This document shows positions 9,375 through 17,536 of a DNA stretch of 64,000 nt, one piece after another. This DNA is from Streptomyces sp. NBC_00554. Lineage in GTDB: Bacteria; Actinomycetota; Actinomycetes; Streptomycetales; Streptomycetaceae. The DNA is taken from contig NZ_CP107799.1 of the NCBI RefSeq assembly GCF_041431135.1, positions 5,022,001-5,086,000 of the forward strand, in the 5' to 3' direction. Under the pieces are notes generated by a model that ran no database searches, was not told the DNA's origin, and saw nothing but the letters and a program-made list of their open reading frames with translations. The position numbers and the translations under genes are program-made. Within the stretch, counting starts at the first letter, position 1. Each line of letters opens with the position of its first letter.

Positions 9375-10120
9375 CACCCCAGTTCCTTCGGCGGCGTCCG
9401 GTCGCTGTCGACCTTGTCCACCCGCTCCAGCTCGCCCCACACCACGTACCGGTACCGGGAGGTGTACACCGGCGTGCACGTCGTCAGCGTGATGTAGTGG
9501 CCCGGCTTCGTCTTGCCGGACTGCTTGGGGACGGACTGGAGGACCTTGACGTTGTACTTCGAGGTCTCCGGGAGGATGGCGTAGACCTTGTAGACGTACC
9601 AGTTGTCCTTGGTCTCGTAGACGATCGAGTCGCCCTTTTTGAGCTTGTCGATGTTGTGGAACTTGGCGCCGTGGCCGTCGCGGTGGGCGGCGAGCGTGAA
9701 GTTGCCGTTCTTGTCGCTCGTCGGCAGGGGGGACTTGACTGGGTCCGTGTAGTAGCCGGCGACGCCGTCGTTGAGCACCTTGGACGACGTGCCCTTCTCG
9801 ACCAGGACCTCGCCGTTCTTCATCGCCGGGACGTGCAGGAAGCCGACGCCGTTCTTGGTGTCCAGGGCTCCCGGGCCGGTGTCCGCCGCGGCCCAGTTGT
9901 CGCGGACCTTGTCGCCCTGCTTGTCCGCCGCGCGGTCCGCGACCACGTTCGTCCACCACAGCGAGTAGACGACGAACAGACCCAGCACCAGACCCGTGGT
10001 GATGAGGAGTTCACCGAAAACGCTGACCGCCATCGCCAAGCGGCCGGAGCCGCGCCGTCGCGGTGCGGGCGCCGGCTCCTCGACGTCCGTGCGCTCGTCG
10101 TGGTCGGTCCTCGCTGCCAC
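9374..10120 (-). CDS. class E sortase
   Basis: A 248-residue transpeptidase that joins secreted proteins with a sorting signal to the wall. A cytoplasmic Arg-rich tail is followed by one membrane helix (about 30-55), then the sortase fold outside. The catalytic residues are visible: His146 in LAAHRDGHG, Cys215 in TLTTC and Arg224 in SRYRYVVWG. It is the last of three sortases on the minus strand; the next one upstream ends 82 bp away. Class E fits the TLTTC motif and the actinobacterial setting, where the sorting signal is usually LAXTG. No such substrate is seen in the window. A decayed relative of its 3' end lies at 7957-8113. Confidence 0.93.
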   Translation of the reverse strand: MAARTDHDERTDVEEPAPAPRRRGSGRLAMAVSVFGELLITTGLVLGLFVVYSLWWTNVVADRAADKQGDKVRDNWAAADTGPGALDTKNGVGFLHVPAMKNGEVLVEKGTSSKVLNDGVAGYYTDPVKSPLPTSDKNGNFTLAAHRDGHGAKFHNIDKLKKGDSIVYETKDNWYVYKVYAILPETSKYNVKVLQSVPKQSGKTKPGHYITLTTCTPVYTSRYRYVVWGELERVDKVDSDRTPPKELG

Positions 10121-10202
10121 TGTGCATCTGCCCCGTCTGGTCTGTCTCGGGTTGTCCCATGTGCTTCTACCGAGTGCTTCTGAGTACTGCCGCCGGCCGC
10201 TC

Positions 10203-11654
10203 CTACTGGACGAGCGCTTCCGGCTTTCCCTCGCTGCGCGGCCGGTCCTCGACCATCTTGCCCCACACGATCATCCGGTACTTGCTGGTGAATTCCGGCG
10301 TGCAGGTGGTGAGTGTGATGTAGCGGCCCGGCCCGGTGAAACCCGAGCCCTTCGGCACCGGGTCGATCACGGCCGTGTTGCTCGGACTCGTCACCGGCAG
10401 GATCGACGTCATCTTGTAGACGAAGTAGTCGTCCTGCGTCTCGACGACGATCTCGTCGCCCGGCTCGAGCTTGTTGATGTACCGGAACGGCTCCCCGTGC
10501 GTGTTCCGGTGCCCCGCGAGCGCGAAGTTGCCCGTCTTGGCGTCCGGCATCGCCGTCTTCAGGCTGCCCTCGGCGTAGTGGCCGACCATTCCGCGGTCGA
10601 GCACCTTCGACTTGCTCGTGCCCTCGGCGATCGGCGTGACCACGTCCAGCTTCGGAATGTGCAGGATGGCGAAACCCTGCCCCGGCTCGAACGTCCCCGG
10701 GTTCCCCTTGCCGGTCGCCCAGTCCTGCTGAAGGTTGTTCGCGGCCTTGTCCGCCTGCTGATGAGCCCGCACGTTCGACCACCACAACTGGTACGTCACG
10801 AACAGCAGCATCAGGACGCCGGTGGTGATGAACACCTCACCGATCATCCGGCTCACGATGACAGCCGCGCCGGGCTTCCGCGCCCGCTCCGCCCGTCGGG
10901 CCTCCATACGCGTCAGAGGGGCCTCAGCGGCCCTCTCCGCCGACTCCAGGGTCTCCTGGGACTCGGGGGACTCCAGGGGCTCCTGAGGGCCTCCGTGCCG
11001 CCCGTGGCGCCTGGCAGCCTTGCGCCGGGCGGCGCGGCCTCCGGGCGCGGACACGGCGGCGCTTCCGGCAGTGGTTCCGGCAGTGTTTCCTGCTATTCGG
11101 GGCGGGACCGGAATCGACTCCGGAACCCGCAGCGCCACCGTCTCGTCGTCCAACGGCGCGGGCGTCGCCCGCGGTTGCTCGTACGGCATGGGGCCCGGCC
11201 CCCGGTACGGCGGGGCGACCGGCTCGACGTACGGCGCGGCGACCGGTTCCTCGTACGCAGGCTGCCGCGGCCGCGTCGGCTCGGGCGCCGCGTACCACTC
11301 GTGCGCGTACCCCTCCGGGTCGTACCACTCCTGCTGCTGAGGAGTCCCCGGCACAGGGGCGGGCTGCTGCGGAGAGGTCTGCTGCACAGGGGGCTGCTGC
11401 AGAGGGGCGGGCTGCTGCGGAGGAATCCGCTGCTGACCGGTCGCCGGCTGCTGACCGGCGGCCTGCTGCCGCTGCCCCGGCAACGGATCCGTCAGCGGGT
11501 CGGCCAGTTGCTCGACCGCCGCCTCAAAAGCTTGCGCGCCCGCAATCGCTTCCGCGCTCGCGAGTGCCTCGGCGCCCTCGAACGCTTCGGCGCCCCCGTA
11601 CGCGGCCTCGCCGCCGTAGGAGGAGCTCTCGCGCTCGGGGCGCAGCGCGGTCAC
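10203..11654 (-). CDS. class E sortase with a long Gln/Pro-rich N-terminal region
   Basis: A 483-residue sortase. Residues 1-270 form a low-complexity cytoplasmic head: Ala/Glu-rich, then Gln/Pro repeats (about 60-110), then Tyr/Pro-rich, then Arg-rich. A membrane helix spans about 272-291 and the catalytic domain follows, with His382 (GHRNTHG), Cys451 (TLTTC) and Arg460 (SKYRMIVWG). The GTG at 11654 overlaps the pabA stop by 4 bases (GTGA), so a longer form is not needed. The head is twice as long as in the neighbouring sortases and may bind other division or wall proteins; that is inference. Confidence 0.9.
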   Translation of the reverse strand: MTALRPERESSSYGGEAAYGGAEAFEGAEALASAEAIAGAQAFEAAVEQLADPLTDPLPGQRQQAAGQQPATGQQRIPPQQPAPLQQPPVQQTSPQQPAPVPGTPQQQEWYDPEGYAHEWYAAPEPTRPRQPAYEEPVAAPYVEPVAPPYRGPGPMPYEQPRATPAPLDDETVALRVPESIPVPPRIAGNTAGTTAGSAAVSAPGGRAARRKAARRHGRHGGPQEPLESPESQETLESAERAAEAPLTRMEARRAERARKPGAAVIVSRMIGEVFITTGVLMLLFVTYQLWWSNVRAHQQADKAANNLQQDWATGKGNPGTFEPGQGFAILHIPKLDVVTPIAEGTSKSKVLDRGMVGHYAEGSLKTAMPDAKTGNFALAGHRNTHGEPFRYINKLEPGDEIVVETQDDYFVYKMTSILPVTSPSNTAVIDPVPKGSGFTGPGRYITLTTCTPEFTSKYRMIVWGKMVEDRPRSEGKPEALVQ

Positions 11655-12289
11655 GCCGTGGCCCTGCCCACCACCGGGGCGAGCCCCGCCGACCTCGCCA
11701 CGGCCCCCTGGTCGCCGCACGCCACCAGCCAGTTGGCGAGCATGCGGTGCCCGTGCTCGGTCAGCACCGACTCGGGGTGGAACTGCACGCCCTCGACCGG
11801 GAGTTCACGGTGCCGCAGCCCCATGATGATCCCGTCGTGGGTACGGGCCGTGACCTCCAGCTCGGCCGGCACGGTCTCCGGCTCGGCCGCGAGCGAGTGG
11901 TAGCGGGTCGCCGTGAAGGGAGACGGAAGGCCCGCGAAGACGCCCTGTCCCTCGTGCTCCACGAGCGAGGTCTTGCCGTGCAGCAGCTCGGGCGCACGGT
12001 CCACCACACCGCCGTACGCCACCTGCATCGACTGCATGCCGAGGCAGACGCCGAAGACCGGGACGCCGGTCGCGGCACAGTGCCGGACCATCTCGATGCA
12101 GACCCCGGCCTGCTCGGGAGCGCCCGGGCCAGGTGACAGGAGCACTCCGTCGAAGCCGTCCTGGGCGTGCGCGGTCGACACCTCGTCGTTGCGCAGGACC
12201 TCGCACTCGGCGCCCAGCTGATACAGGTACTGGACCAGGTTGAAGACGAAGCTGTCGTAGTTGTCGACGACGAGAATCCGCGCGCTCAC
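11651..12289 (-). CDS. pabA: aminodeoxychorismate/anthranilate synthase component II (glutamine amidotransferase)
   Basis: A 212-residue class I glutamine amidotransferase that supplies ammonia for making p-aminobenzoate (folate) or anthranilate (tryptophan). It starts with ILVVDNYDSFVFN. The oxyanion motif LSPGPGAPE, the nucleophile Cys in FGVCLGMQ and the His-x-Glu pair in GVQFHPES are all present. The GTG at 12289 overlaps the stop of the small membrane protein, and its own stop overlaps the next sortase, so three genes are coupled. Mycobacteria carry a gene named trpG at the same place; which partner synthase it serves cannot be read here. Confidence 0.92.
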   Translation of the reverse strand: MSARILVVDNYDSFVFNLVQYLYQLGAECEVLRNDEVSTAHAQDGFDGVLLSPGPGAPEQAGVCIEMVRHCAATGVPVFGVCLGMQSMQVAYGGVVDRAPELLHGKTSLVEHEGQGVFAGLPSPFTATRYHSLAAEPETVPAELEVTARTHDGIIMGLRHRELPVEGVQFHPESVLTEHGHRMLANWLVACGDQGAVARSAGLAPVVGRATA

Positions 12290-12447
12290 TGGTTGTCCAC
12301 CGTCACATCGTTGAAGGGAAGCAGCGGTTCGGCCCAGGGGAAGACGTACTGGAACAGCACGTAGACCACTGCGAGGGTCAGCACGAGTGAGATCAGTGCC
12401 CTCACCCACGCGTTCCCCGGCAGATGCCGCCAGATCCAGCCGTACAT
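12286..12447 (-). CDS. 53-residue single-pass membrane protein
   Basis: A small protein beginning MYGWIWRHLPG, with one hydrophobic helix (about residues 14-34) and a short C-terminal tail. The ATG at 12447 is preceded by GGAAGGGA at good spacing; an in-frame ATG 27 bp upstream lacks a comparable site. Its stop overlaps the pabA GTG (GTGA). The position between a sortase and pabA, with coupled translation, argues that it is real. I do not recognise a family and its function is unknown. Confidence 0.75.
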   Translation of the reverse strand: MYGWIWRHLPGNAWVRALISLVLTLAVVYVLFQYVFPWAEPLLPFNDVTVDNQ

Positions 12448-12478
12448 GCCGTCCCTTCCGTCGCCGTACCGCACCAGA

Positions 12479-13201
12479 CTAACGGCGTAGCGCCGCCGGT
12501 TTCCCAGCCTCCACAGGCTGTGTGGAATCCAGATGCGCCCAGACGATCAGCCGATGACTGTGCCCCCACTCCGGGTCGCACGTGGTCAGCGTGAGATAGC
12601 GGCCCGAACGCGTGTACCCGGACTTACGCGGCACAGGATCGATCACCTCAATGTCGGCGGGCAGCGTTTTGTACGGGCCTTGGTCGATCCGATACGTGAA
12701 CCAGGTCGTCCCGTCCGTCAGCACCACCGCGTCACCCTTGCGGAGTTCGGGAAAGTCCTTGAAGGGGTCGCCGTACGTACGGCGGTGGCCGGCGACGGAG
12801 AAGTTCCCCGTCTGCCCGAGCTGGGCCGTGCCCCTGTAGTGGCCCAGCCCCTTCTTGAGGACATCGGTGCCGGTGCCTTCGAGCACGGGCTTGTTCCACG
12901 TGAAACCAAGCCGCGGGATGTACATCACGGCGAAGGGCTTGTCATACATGTACGAAGCCGGCGGCTCCGGAGCCGCGTCGGAGCTCTCTCCGGGACCCGG
13001 CGAGCTGGAGCTCTGTGGCGCGGCCGGCGGATTCACGCTCCCCTTCGACCACTGCTCCTGGAGCTGGTCGATCTGCCGGTCCATCGCGCTGTCGGCCTTC
13101 ACGCCCGTCCAGAACAGCACATAGACCACGAAGAGCACGATCACAGTACCGACGGTGATGCACAGTTCACTGATCGTCCTGACGACCACTCGCACCGACA
13201 C
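12479..13201 (-). CDS. class E sortase
   Basis: A 240-residue sortase, the first of three in this operon. The membrane helix spans about residues 10-33. A short Ser/Pro linker follows, then the catalytic domain with His139 (VAGHRRTYG), Cys208 (TLTTC) and Arg217 (SHRLIVWAH). The GTG at 13201 was chosen for the GGGGGA site 5 bases before it; a TTG 21 bp upstream is the alternative. Codons near 12893-12906 carry a near-perfect parS (one mismatch) without disturbing the protein. It starts 52 bp after the DUF881 stop. Confidence 0.92.
   Translation of the reverse strand: MSVRVVVRTISELCITVGTVIVLFVVYVLFWTGVKADSAMDRQIDQLQEQWSKGSVNPPAAPQSSSSPGPGESSDAAPEPPASYMYDKPFAVMYIPRLGFTWNKPVLEGTGTDVLKKGLGHYRGTAQLGQTGNFSVAGHRRTYGDPFKDFPELRKGDAVVLTDGTTWFTYRIDQGPYKTLPADIEVIDPVPRKSGYTRSGRYLTLTTCDPEWGHSHRLIVWAHLDSTQPVEAGKPAALRR
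12893..12906. promoter_or_regulatory. parS-like site (one mismatch)
   Basis: GTTCCACGTGAAAC differs at one base from the palindromic Streptomyces parS. It lies inside a sortase coding sequence, in codons for FTWN. Confidence 0.65.
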
Positions 13202-13253
13202 AGGGTCCCCCAGCGGCAGCAACTAATCAGGCACTACTCCGAGCCTCTTCGAG

Positions 13254-14033
13254 CTACTCCACAGGCTTGGCGTAGTGGAGATCCACTGTGCCCGAGTAGC
13301 CGGGAAGAGTCACCGCCCCGTCCTCGTCGACTTTCCAGCCGAGTCCGTAGACGTTGACGTACACCATGTAGTTCTGGATCGCCGGGGAGGCGGCGAGCGC
13401 CTCCTGGAGCTTGTCCGGGTCACCGATCGCGGTGATCTTGTACGGAGGTGAGTAGACGCGGCCCTGGAGGATCAGGGTGTTGCCGACGCAGCGGACGGCG
13501 CTCGTGGAGATCAGCCGCTGATCCATCACCCTGATGCCCTGGGCACCGCCCTGCCACATGGCGTTCACGACCGCCTGGAGGTCCTGCTGGTGGATGACCA
13601 GGTAGTCGGGCTGCGGCTCGGGGTAGCCGGGCAGCTTGGCCGTCGCGTTCGGCGGGGCGTCGTTGAGCGTGACCGTGACGGCCTCGCCCTTCAGCTTCTG
13701 GGTGCCCGCGTTCTTCTCCAGCGCCGCGAGCTTGGCGTCCTCGGCTGCCGTACTGCCGTCCTCCCGCCCGGCCAGGGTGTCGACGTCGTCACGCAGGACG
13801 CCGTTGGACTCGTCCAGCAGTCCGTTCTTGTGGCTGCGCTCCTGGATCAGGTCGGAGAGCTTCAGCAAAGAGGCGTCCGTGCGGATGTTGGTGCCCTTGG
13901 CCGTATTGAAACTGGTGAAAAAAATGAGGCCAGCGAGGGCGAAGACCGCTGCGGTGAGTACGCGAACGGGCCGGAAACGGCGCTTACCGGCAGGACTGGA
14001 ACCTGTCCCGGGGGAGTCGGCAGAATTGCTCAA
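13254..14033 (-). CDS. DUF881-family membrane protein
   Basis: A 259-residue protein with a basic cytoplasmic N-terminus, one membrane helix (about 24-42), a heptad-like coiled segment (about 55-115) and the DUF881 domain (about 115-255) outside. DUF881 proteins sit beside division or stage II/III sporulation genes, but their biochemical role is unknown. The start is a TTG at 14033 with GGAGATAAGGG upstream. It opens the minus-strand sortase operon and diverges from crgA across 142 bp. Mycobacteria have the same neighbour between crgA and trpG. Confidence 0.9.
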   Translation of the reverse strand: MSNSADSPGTGSSPAGKRRFRPVRVLTAAVFALAGLIFFTSFNTAKGTNIRTDASLLKLSDLIQERSHKNGLLDESNGVLRDDVDTLAGREDGSTAAEDAKLAALEKNAGTQKLKGEAVTVTLNDAPPNATAKLPGYPEPQPDYLVIHQQDLQAVVNAMWQGGAQGIRVMDQRLISTSAVRCVGNTLILQGRVYSPPYKITAIGDPDKLQEALAASPAIQNYMVYVNVYGLGWKVDEDGAVTLPGYSGTVDLHYAKPVE

Positions 14034-14175
14034 CGTACCCTTATCTCCTTCGGCGCCGCGGAAGCACTACGCTAACGGACGCCCGGGGGAGCGCTCAGTG
14101 TCCCCTTGTACGCTGCCCCGGAGCCCGCCCAAGTTCCCTGCGCGGCCACGCAGCGCATCGACAGGAGAGACCCTC

Positions 14176-14430
14176 GTGCCGAAGTCACGTATCCGCAAGA
14201 AGGCCGACTACACGCCGCCCGCGGCGAAGCAGGCAACCAACATCAAGCTGACCAGCCGCAGCTGGGTCGCACCGGTCATGCTGGCCATGTTCCTCATCGG
14301 CCTGGCCTGGATCGTCGTCTTCTACGTCACGGACGGTTCGCTGCCCGTCGACGCGCTCGACAACTGGAACATCGTGGTCGGCTTCGGCTTCATCGCCGCG
14401 GGCTTCGGCGTCTCCACGCAGTGGAAGTAG
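14176..14430 (+). CDS. crgA: cell division protein CrgA
   Basis: An 84-residue membrane protein with two helices (about 33-55 and 63-80) after a basic N-terminus (PKSRIRKKADYTPP). CrgA is known in Streptomyces as a regulator that delays or inhibits FtsZ-ring formation and in mycobacteria as a divisome member. GTG at 14176 follows AGGAGAGA. It is alone on the plus strand and converges with the rhomboid gene across a DnaA-box cluster. Confidence 0.95.
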   Translation: MPKSRIRKKADYTPPAAKQATNIKLTSRSWVAPVMLAMFLIGLAWIVVFYVTDGSLPVDALDNWNIVVGFGFIAAGFGVSTQWK

Positions 14431-14469
14431 CACTGCCGGAGGCAGCTCTGCCCAGGGCTATCCCCTGAG

Positions 14470-14681
14470 TTATCCACAGTCGCTGTTCGGTTGTCCACAG
14501 CAGGTGGAAAAAGAACGACGATCTGTGGATAACTCATCCAGTGTTGACGCCGGTGTGACTGACCTACCGGTATCCGGAAGCATGTTCGCCCCCTGTCCGA
14601 CCTGGGAAAACCCAGGTGAGCGACAGGGGGCACATCTGTTCCCGCACAATATGCACAAGATCCGCCACGGTCTGTGGACAA
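14470..14681. promoter_or_regulatory. DnaA-box cluster between crgA and the rhomboid gene
   Basis: Four strong DnaA boxes lie in 212 bp: TTATCCACA at 14470-14478 (+), TTGTCCACA at 14491-14499 (+), TGTGGATAA at 14524-14532 (-) and TGTGGACAA at 14673-14681 (-). The first two are in one direction and the last two in the other. The spot is intergenic between convergent genes, so it is not a promoter. A DnaA-titrating cluster near oriC that lowers initiation is known in S. coelicolor; this could be its counterpart. Confidence 0.8.
14589..14630. terminator. two-part hairpin between convergent genes
   Basis: An inverted repeat with outer arms CCCCCTGTC / GACAGGGGG and inner arms ACCTGGG / CCCAGGT around AAAA. 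It probably terminates crgA and the rhomboid gene from both sides. Confidence 0.7.
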
Positions 14682-14691
14682 CACCGGCTTC

Positions 14692-15606
14692 TCAGGTGAG
14701 CTGAACGGTCCTCACCAGCGTGGTAACCACAACTGCGACCAGTACCAGGGCAGACACCCCGTACTGGATGAGGGCCCTCCGCTCGCGCGGCGCGTGGACC
14801 ATGGCGTAGCCGATGACGACACCGGCGACGAGGCCGCCGATGTGCGCCTGCCAGGCGATGTTGCTCCACCCGAAGGTGAAGATCAGGTTGATCACCAGCA
14901 GGGCGATGACCGGGCGCATGTCGTAGTTGAGCCGGCGCATGAGGACGGCGGTCGCGCCGAAGAGGCCGAAGATGGCGCCGGAGGCGCCGAGCGACGGCTG
15001 GGTCGGGGCGGCGATGAGGTACGTGAGCGCGCTGCCCGCGAGGCCCGAGACGAAGTACAGGGCAAGGTAGCGGGCACGGCCGAGGGCCGCCTCCAGGGGG
15101 CCGCCGATCCACCACAGGCTGAGCATGTTGAACATGATGTGGATGTAGCTGCCGTGCAGGAACATCGCCGTCAGCAGCCGGTACCACTGCCCCTCCGCGA
15201 CGCCCTGCATCTCGCCGGAGAGCCATGCCTGCCCGAACAGGTCGAAGCTGTCGGTGAAGCGGTCGCCGACCGACTGCTGGACCAGGAACGCGGCGAGGTT
15301 GATCCCGATCAGGACTTTGGTGACGAGCCGGGGGTCGGCGGCGATCTTGCCGCCCGCAAGGGTGCGGGGCTGGGCGGCCGTCGCGGGGTGACCGGTGCCG
15401 GAGCCGCTGCGGATGCAGTCGGGGCACTGGAAACCGACGGGGGCGTCGACACTGCACTCGGGGCAGATCGGGCGCTCGCAGCGGGTGCAGCGGATGCCGG
15501 TCTCGCGGTCCGGGTGCCGGTAGCAGGTGGGCAGGCTCCGGGCGTCCTGCGGTCCCTGATCCCCCGGGCCCTGTGGGTCCTGGGGGCTGCCTGGCGCCTG
15601 GTCCAT
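14692..15606 (-). CDS. rhomboid-family intramembrane serine protease
   Basis: A 304-residue protein. The N-terminal 70 residues hold a zinc-binding pattern (Cys28, His31, Cys40, Cys43, Cys48, Cys51, Cys61, Cys64). Six or more membrane helices follow with the catalytic GASG (Ser209) and His255 in AHIGG. These enzymes cut membrane proteins inside the bilayer; the substrate is unknown. The ATG at 15606 has GAGGGG upstream; a start 45 bp earlier lacks a site. The zinc-finger-rhomboid layout is common in actinobacteria. Confidence 0.92.
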   Translation of the reverse strand: MDQAPGSPQDPQGPGDQGPQDARSLPTCYRHPDRETGIRCTRCERPICPECSVDAPVGFQCPDCIRSGSGTGHPATAAQPRTLAGGKIAADPRLVTKVLIGINLAAFLVQQSVGDRFTDSFDLFGQAWLSGEMQGVAEGQWYRLLTAMFLHGSYIHIMFNMLSLWWIGGPLEAALGRARYLALYFVSGLAGSALTYLIAAPTQPSLGASGAIFGLFGATAVLMRRLNYDMRPVIALLVINLIFTFGWSNIAWQAHIGGLVAGVVIGYAMVHAPRERRALIQYGVSALVLVAVVVTTLVRTVQLT

Positions 15607-15771
15607 GGGGGTCCCCTCACTCTGTCGTACGCAATGCACCGCCCCGTCCATCCTTACGGATGAACGGGGCGTTTGGTTCCCTGCGGGAGCGAACGGACTC
15701 TGCCGCGCGCACCCGGACGATCCCCCGGGGCTCAGTCCTCGATGCTCAGCCCTCAGGGCTCAGGTCGGGGC

Positions 15772-16305
15772 TCAGGCCTCGCGGGTCTCGACGACGACCG
15801 ATTCGATGACGACGTCGTTGACCGGGCGGTCGGTGCGCGGGTTGGTCTTGGCGCCGGCGATGTCGTCGACGACCTTCTGGCTGACCTTGTCGGCAACCTC
15901 GCCGAAGATGGTGTGCTTGCGGGTCAGCCACGCCGTCGGGGAGACGGTGATGAAGAACTGCGAGCCGTTGGTGCTGGGGCCGGCGTTGGCCATGGCCAGC
16001 AGGTAGGGCTTGTCGAAGGCGAGGTCCGGGTGGAACTCGTCCTCGAACTGGTAGCCGGGGCCGCCGGTGCCGTTGCCCAGCGGGTCACCGCCCTGGATCA
16101 TGAATCCGCTGATCACCCGGTGGAAGACCGTGCCGTCGTAGAGCTTGTCCTTGGACTTGGCCCCCGTCTCCGGGTTGACCCACTCGCGCTCGCCCGTGGC
16201 GAGTTCGACGAAGTTCCGGACCGTCTTGGGCGCGTGGTTCGGCAGAAGCCGGATTTCGATGTCGCCGTTGTTGGTCTTCAGGGTGGCGTAAAGCTGCTCA
16301 GCCAC
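15772..16305 (-). CDS. ppiA: cyclophilin-type peptidyl-prolyl isomerase
   Basis: A 177-residue cyclophilin that speeds cis-trans isomerisation at proline during folding. Family motifs are seen: FHRVISGFMIQGGDP, the NGSQFFIT active-site segment and KHTIFGEV. There is no signal peptide, so it is cytoplasmic. The GTG at 16305 is preceded by GGAAGG. It holds the position of ppiA next to the crgA/rhomboid genes in actinobacteria. Confidence 0.94.
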   Translation of the reverse strand: MAEQLYATLKTNNGDIEIRLLPNHAPKTVRNFVELATGEREWVNPETGAKSKDKLYDGTVFHRVISGFMIQGGDPLGNGTGGPGYQFEDEFHPDLAFDKPYLLAMANAGPSTNGSQFFITVSPTAWLTRKHTIFGEVADKVSQKVVDDIAGAKTNPRTDRPVNDVVIESVVVETREA

Positions 16306-16698
16306 GATCTGCCTTCCGTTGCCTTCTTTTGACTCTCCGATCCTCGCACGGACCGGCCCACGCGTCGCCCGGCCACCACCTCCGGGCGAACAACCGCGTG
16401 CAGGGCTTGCAGAAATCCGGCCGAGTCCTCTCCGTACCGGGGCGCGTCGCGGCGATCCGTGGCATTGTCGACGACAAGCTCCCGTTGCCCCGTATTAATC
16501 CGCTATTGGACTTGATCGACACGTGAGCGGCTCTCGCTCTTAGTTCGCCCGGAGTCTCCGCCCATGACCCGGATGCCCGCCCTCACATGCCACGGCCCCC
16601 TCGGACGGGCATGATCCGGATAAGGGTGGAAAGGTGAACTGTGTGTCATTGGGGGTACTCAGAACCCCCGACGTACGCCACCGAGGAGGAGGAAACCC
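16306..16698. other. intergenic region between divergent ppiA and the DUF5324 gene
   Basis: A 393-bp divergent promoter region. I see a small inverted repeat (GGGGGT...ACCCCC, 16651-16669) just before the DUF5324 start, and the strong site GGAGGAGGAAA. No gene is supported here. Confidence 0.5.
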
Positions 16699-17400
16699 GT
16701 GACCCGCATCGACAGCGTGCGCGCCGCGAGCGGCTCGGCGAAGGACAGCGTGCTGCACGCCGCGGAAGTGGTGGCGCCTTACGCCGACACAGCCAAGGAC
16801 AAGGCCTCGCACTATGCGCACGAGGCGCGTGTACGTCTCGCGCCCAAGGTGTCTCTGGCTGCCGAACAGGCCCGCGTCCAGTACGACGCCCATCTCGCCC
16901 CACGCGTTGAGCAGGCTCGTACGCATGTGCCGCCGAAGGTCGACCAGGCAGCTCACGAAGCCGCCGTCCGTACCCGCAAGGCGGCTCGTCAGGCCGCCGA
17001 CTATTCCAAGCCGAAGATCGAGCAGGCGGTGGCCGCGGCCCAGCCCGTTCGGGAGGAGGCCACGTCACGTGGTGTGGCGGCACTCGCCGCGCTGCGTGGT
17101 CAGGTCTCGCCGAAGGAGATCCAGAAGCTGGTCCGCAAGCAGGAACGGCGGGCGAGGGTCGGCCGTCTCGCCAAGGGTCTGGCCGTCCTGGGCATTCTGG
17201 CGGGCGGCGCATTCGCTGCCTGGAAGTGGTGGGACAAGCAGGCCAACCCCGACTGGCTCGTCGAGCCGCCGGCCGCGACGGAGGTGCCCGAGGCGGCTCA
17301 CCTGACGTCGGTCGACGGCAGCGGCCAGTCCGACCTGGACCCCGAGGTCCAGGCCAAGGAGGCCGAGGAGGAAGCGGCGGAGCGCGACGACCGCCACTGA
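16699..17400 (+). CDS. DUF5324-family protein
   Basis: A 233-residue protein typical of Streptomyces. Long Ala/Lys/Glu-rich amphipathic helices with apolipoprotein-like repeats (about 1-135) are followed by a basic stretch, one membrane helix (about 156-176, ending WKWWDKQ) and an acidic tail (EAEEEAAERDDRH). GTG at 16699 follows GGAGGAGGAAA. Function unknown; the helical repeat part may lie on the membrane face. A perfect 23-bp hairpin follows the stop. Confidence 0.85.
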   Translation: MTRIDSVRAASGSAKDSVLHAAEVVAPYADTAKDKASHYAHEARVRLAPKVSLAAEQARVQYDAHLAPRVEQARTHVPPKVDQAAHEAAVRTRKAARQAADYSKPKIEQAVAAAQPVREEATSRGVAALAALRGQVSPKEIQKLVRKQERRARVGRLAKGLAVLGILAGGAFAAWKWWDKQANPDWLVEPPAATEVPEAAHLTSVDGSGQSDLDPEVQAKEAEEEAAERDDRH

Positions 17401-17430
17401 CCTTCCGTCCTGGGTTCGGATTCTGATCTC

Positions 17431-17482
17431 AACATCGCTGTGGGGCAGGAGACTTGAGGGTCTCCTGCCCCACAGCGATGTT
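17431..17482 (+). terminator. 23-bp perfect hairpin after the DUF5324 gene
   Basis: Arms 17431-17453 and 17460-17482 pair perfectly around the 6-base loop TTGAGG. The last bases of the right arm (GTT) are also the first bases of a parS-like site. Confidence 0.85.
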
Positions 17483-17493
17483 TCACGTGGAAC
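17480..17493. promoter_or_regulatory. parS-like site (one mismatch)
   Basis: GTTTCACGTGGAAC, one base off the perfect palindrome. It abuts the terminator and is followed 43 bp later by an identical copy. Confidence 0.7.
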
Positions 17494-17522
17494 CGGGGCG
17501 AGTTTCACATGTGGGCGACGAT

Positions 17523-17536
17523 GTTTCACGTGGAAC
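17523..17536. promoter_or_regulatory. parS-like site (one mismatch)
   Basis: A second GTTTCACGTGGAAC, the same variant as at 17480. The pair lies just outside the left end of the integrated element, in chromosomal DNA. Confidence 0.7.

Noticed and set aside
16298..16522. A 74-codon minus-strand frame upstream of the cyclophilin gene
   Set aside because: No ribosome site and Arg-rich random composition; the region is a divergent promoter gap.
17502..17512. A further parS half (GTTTCACATG) between the two variants
   Set aside because: Only one arm matches; the other arm (TGGGCG) does not.
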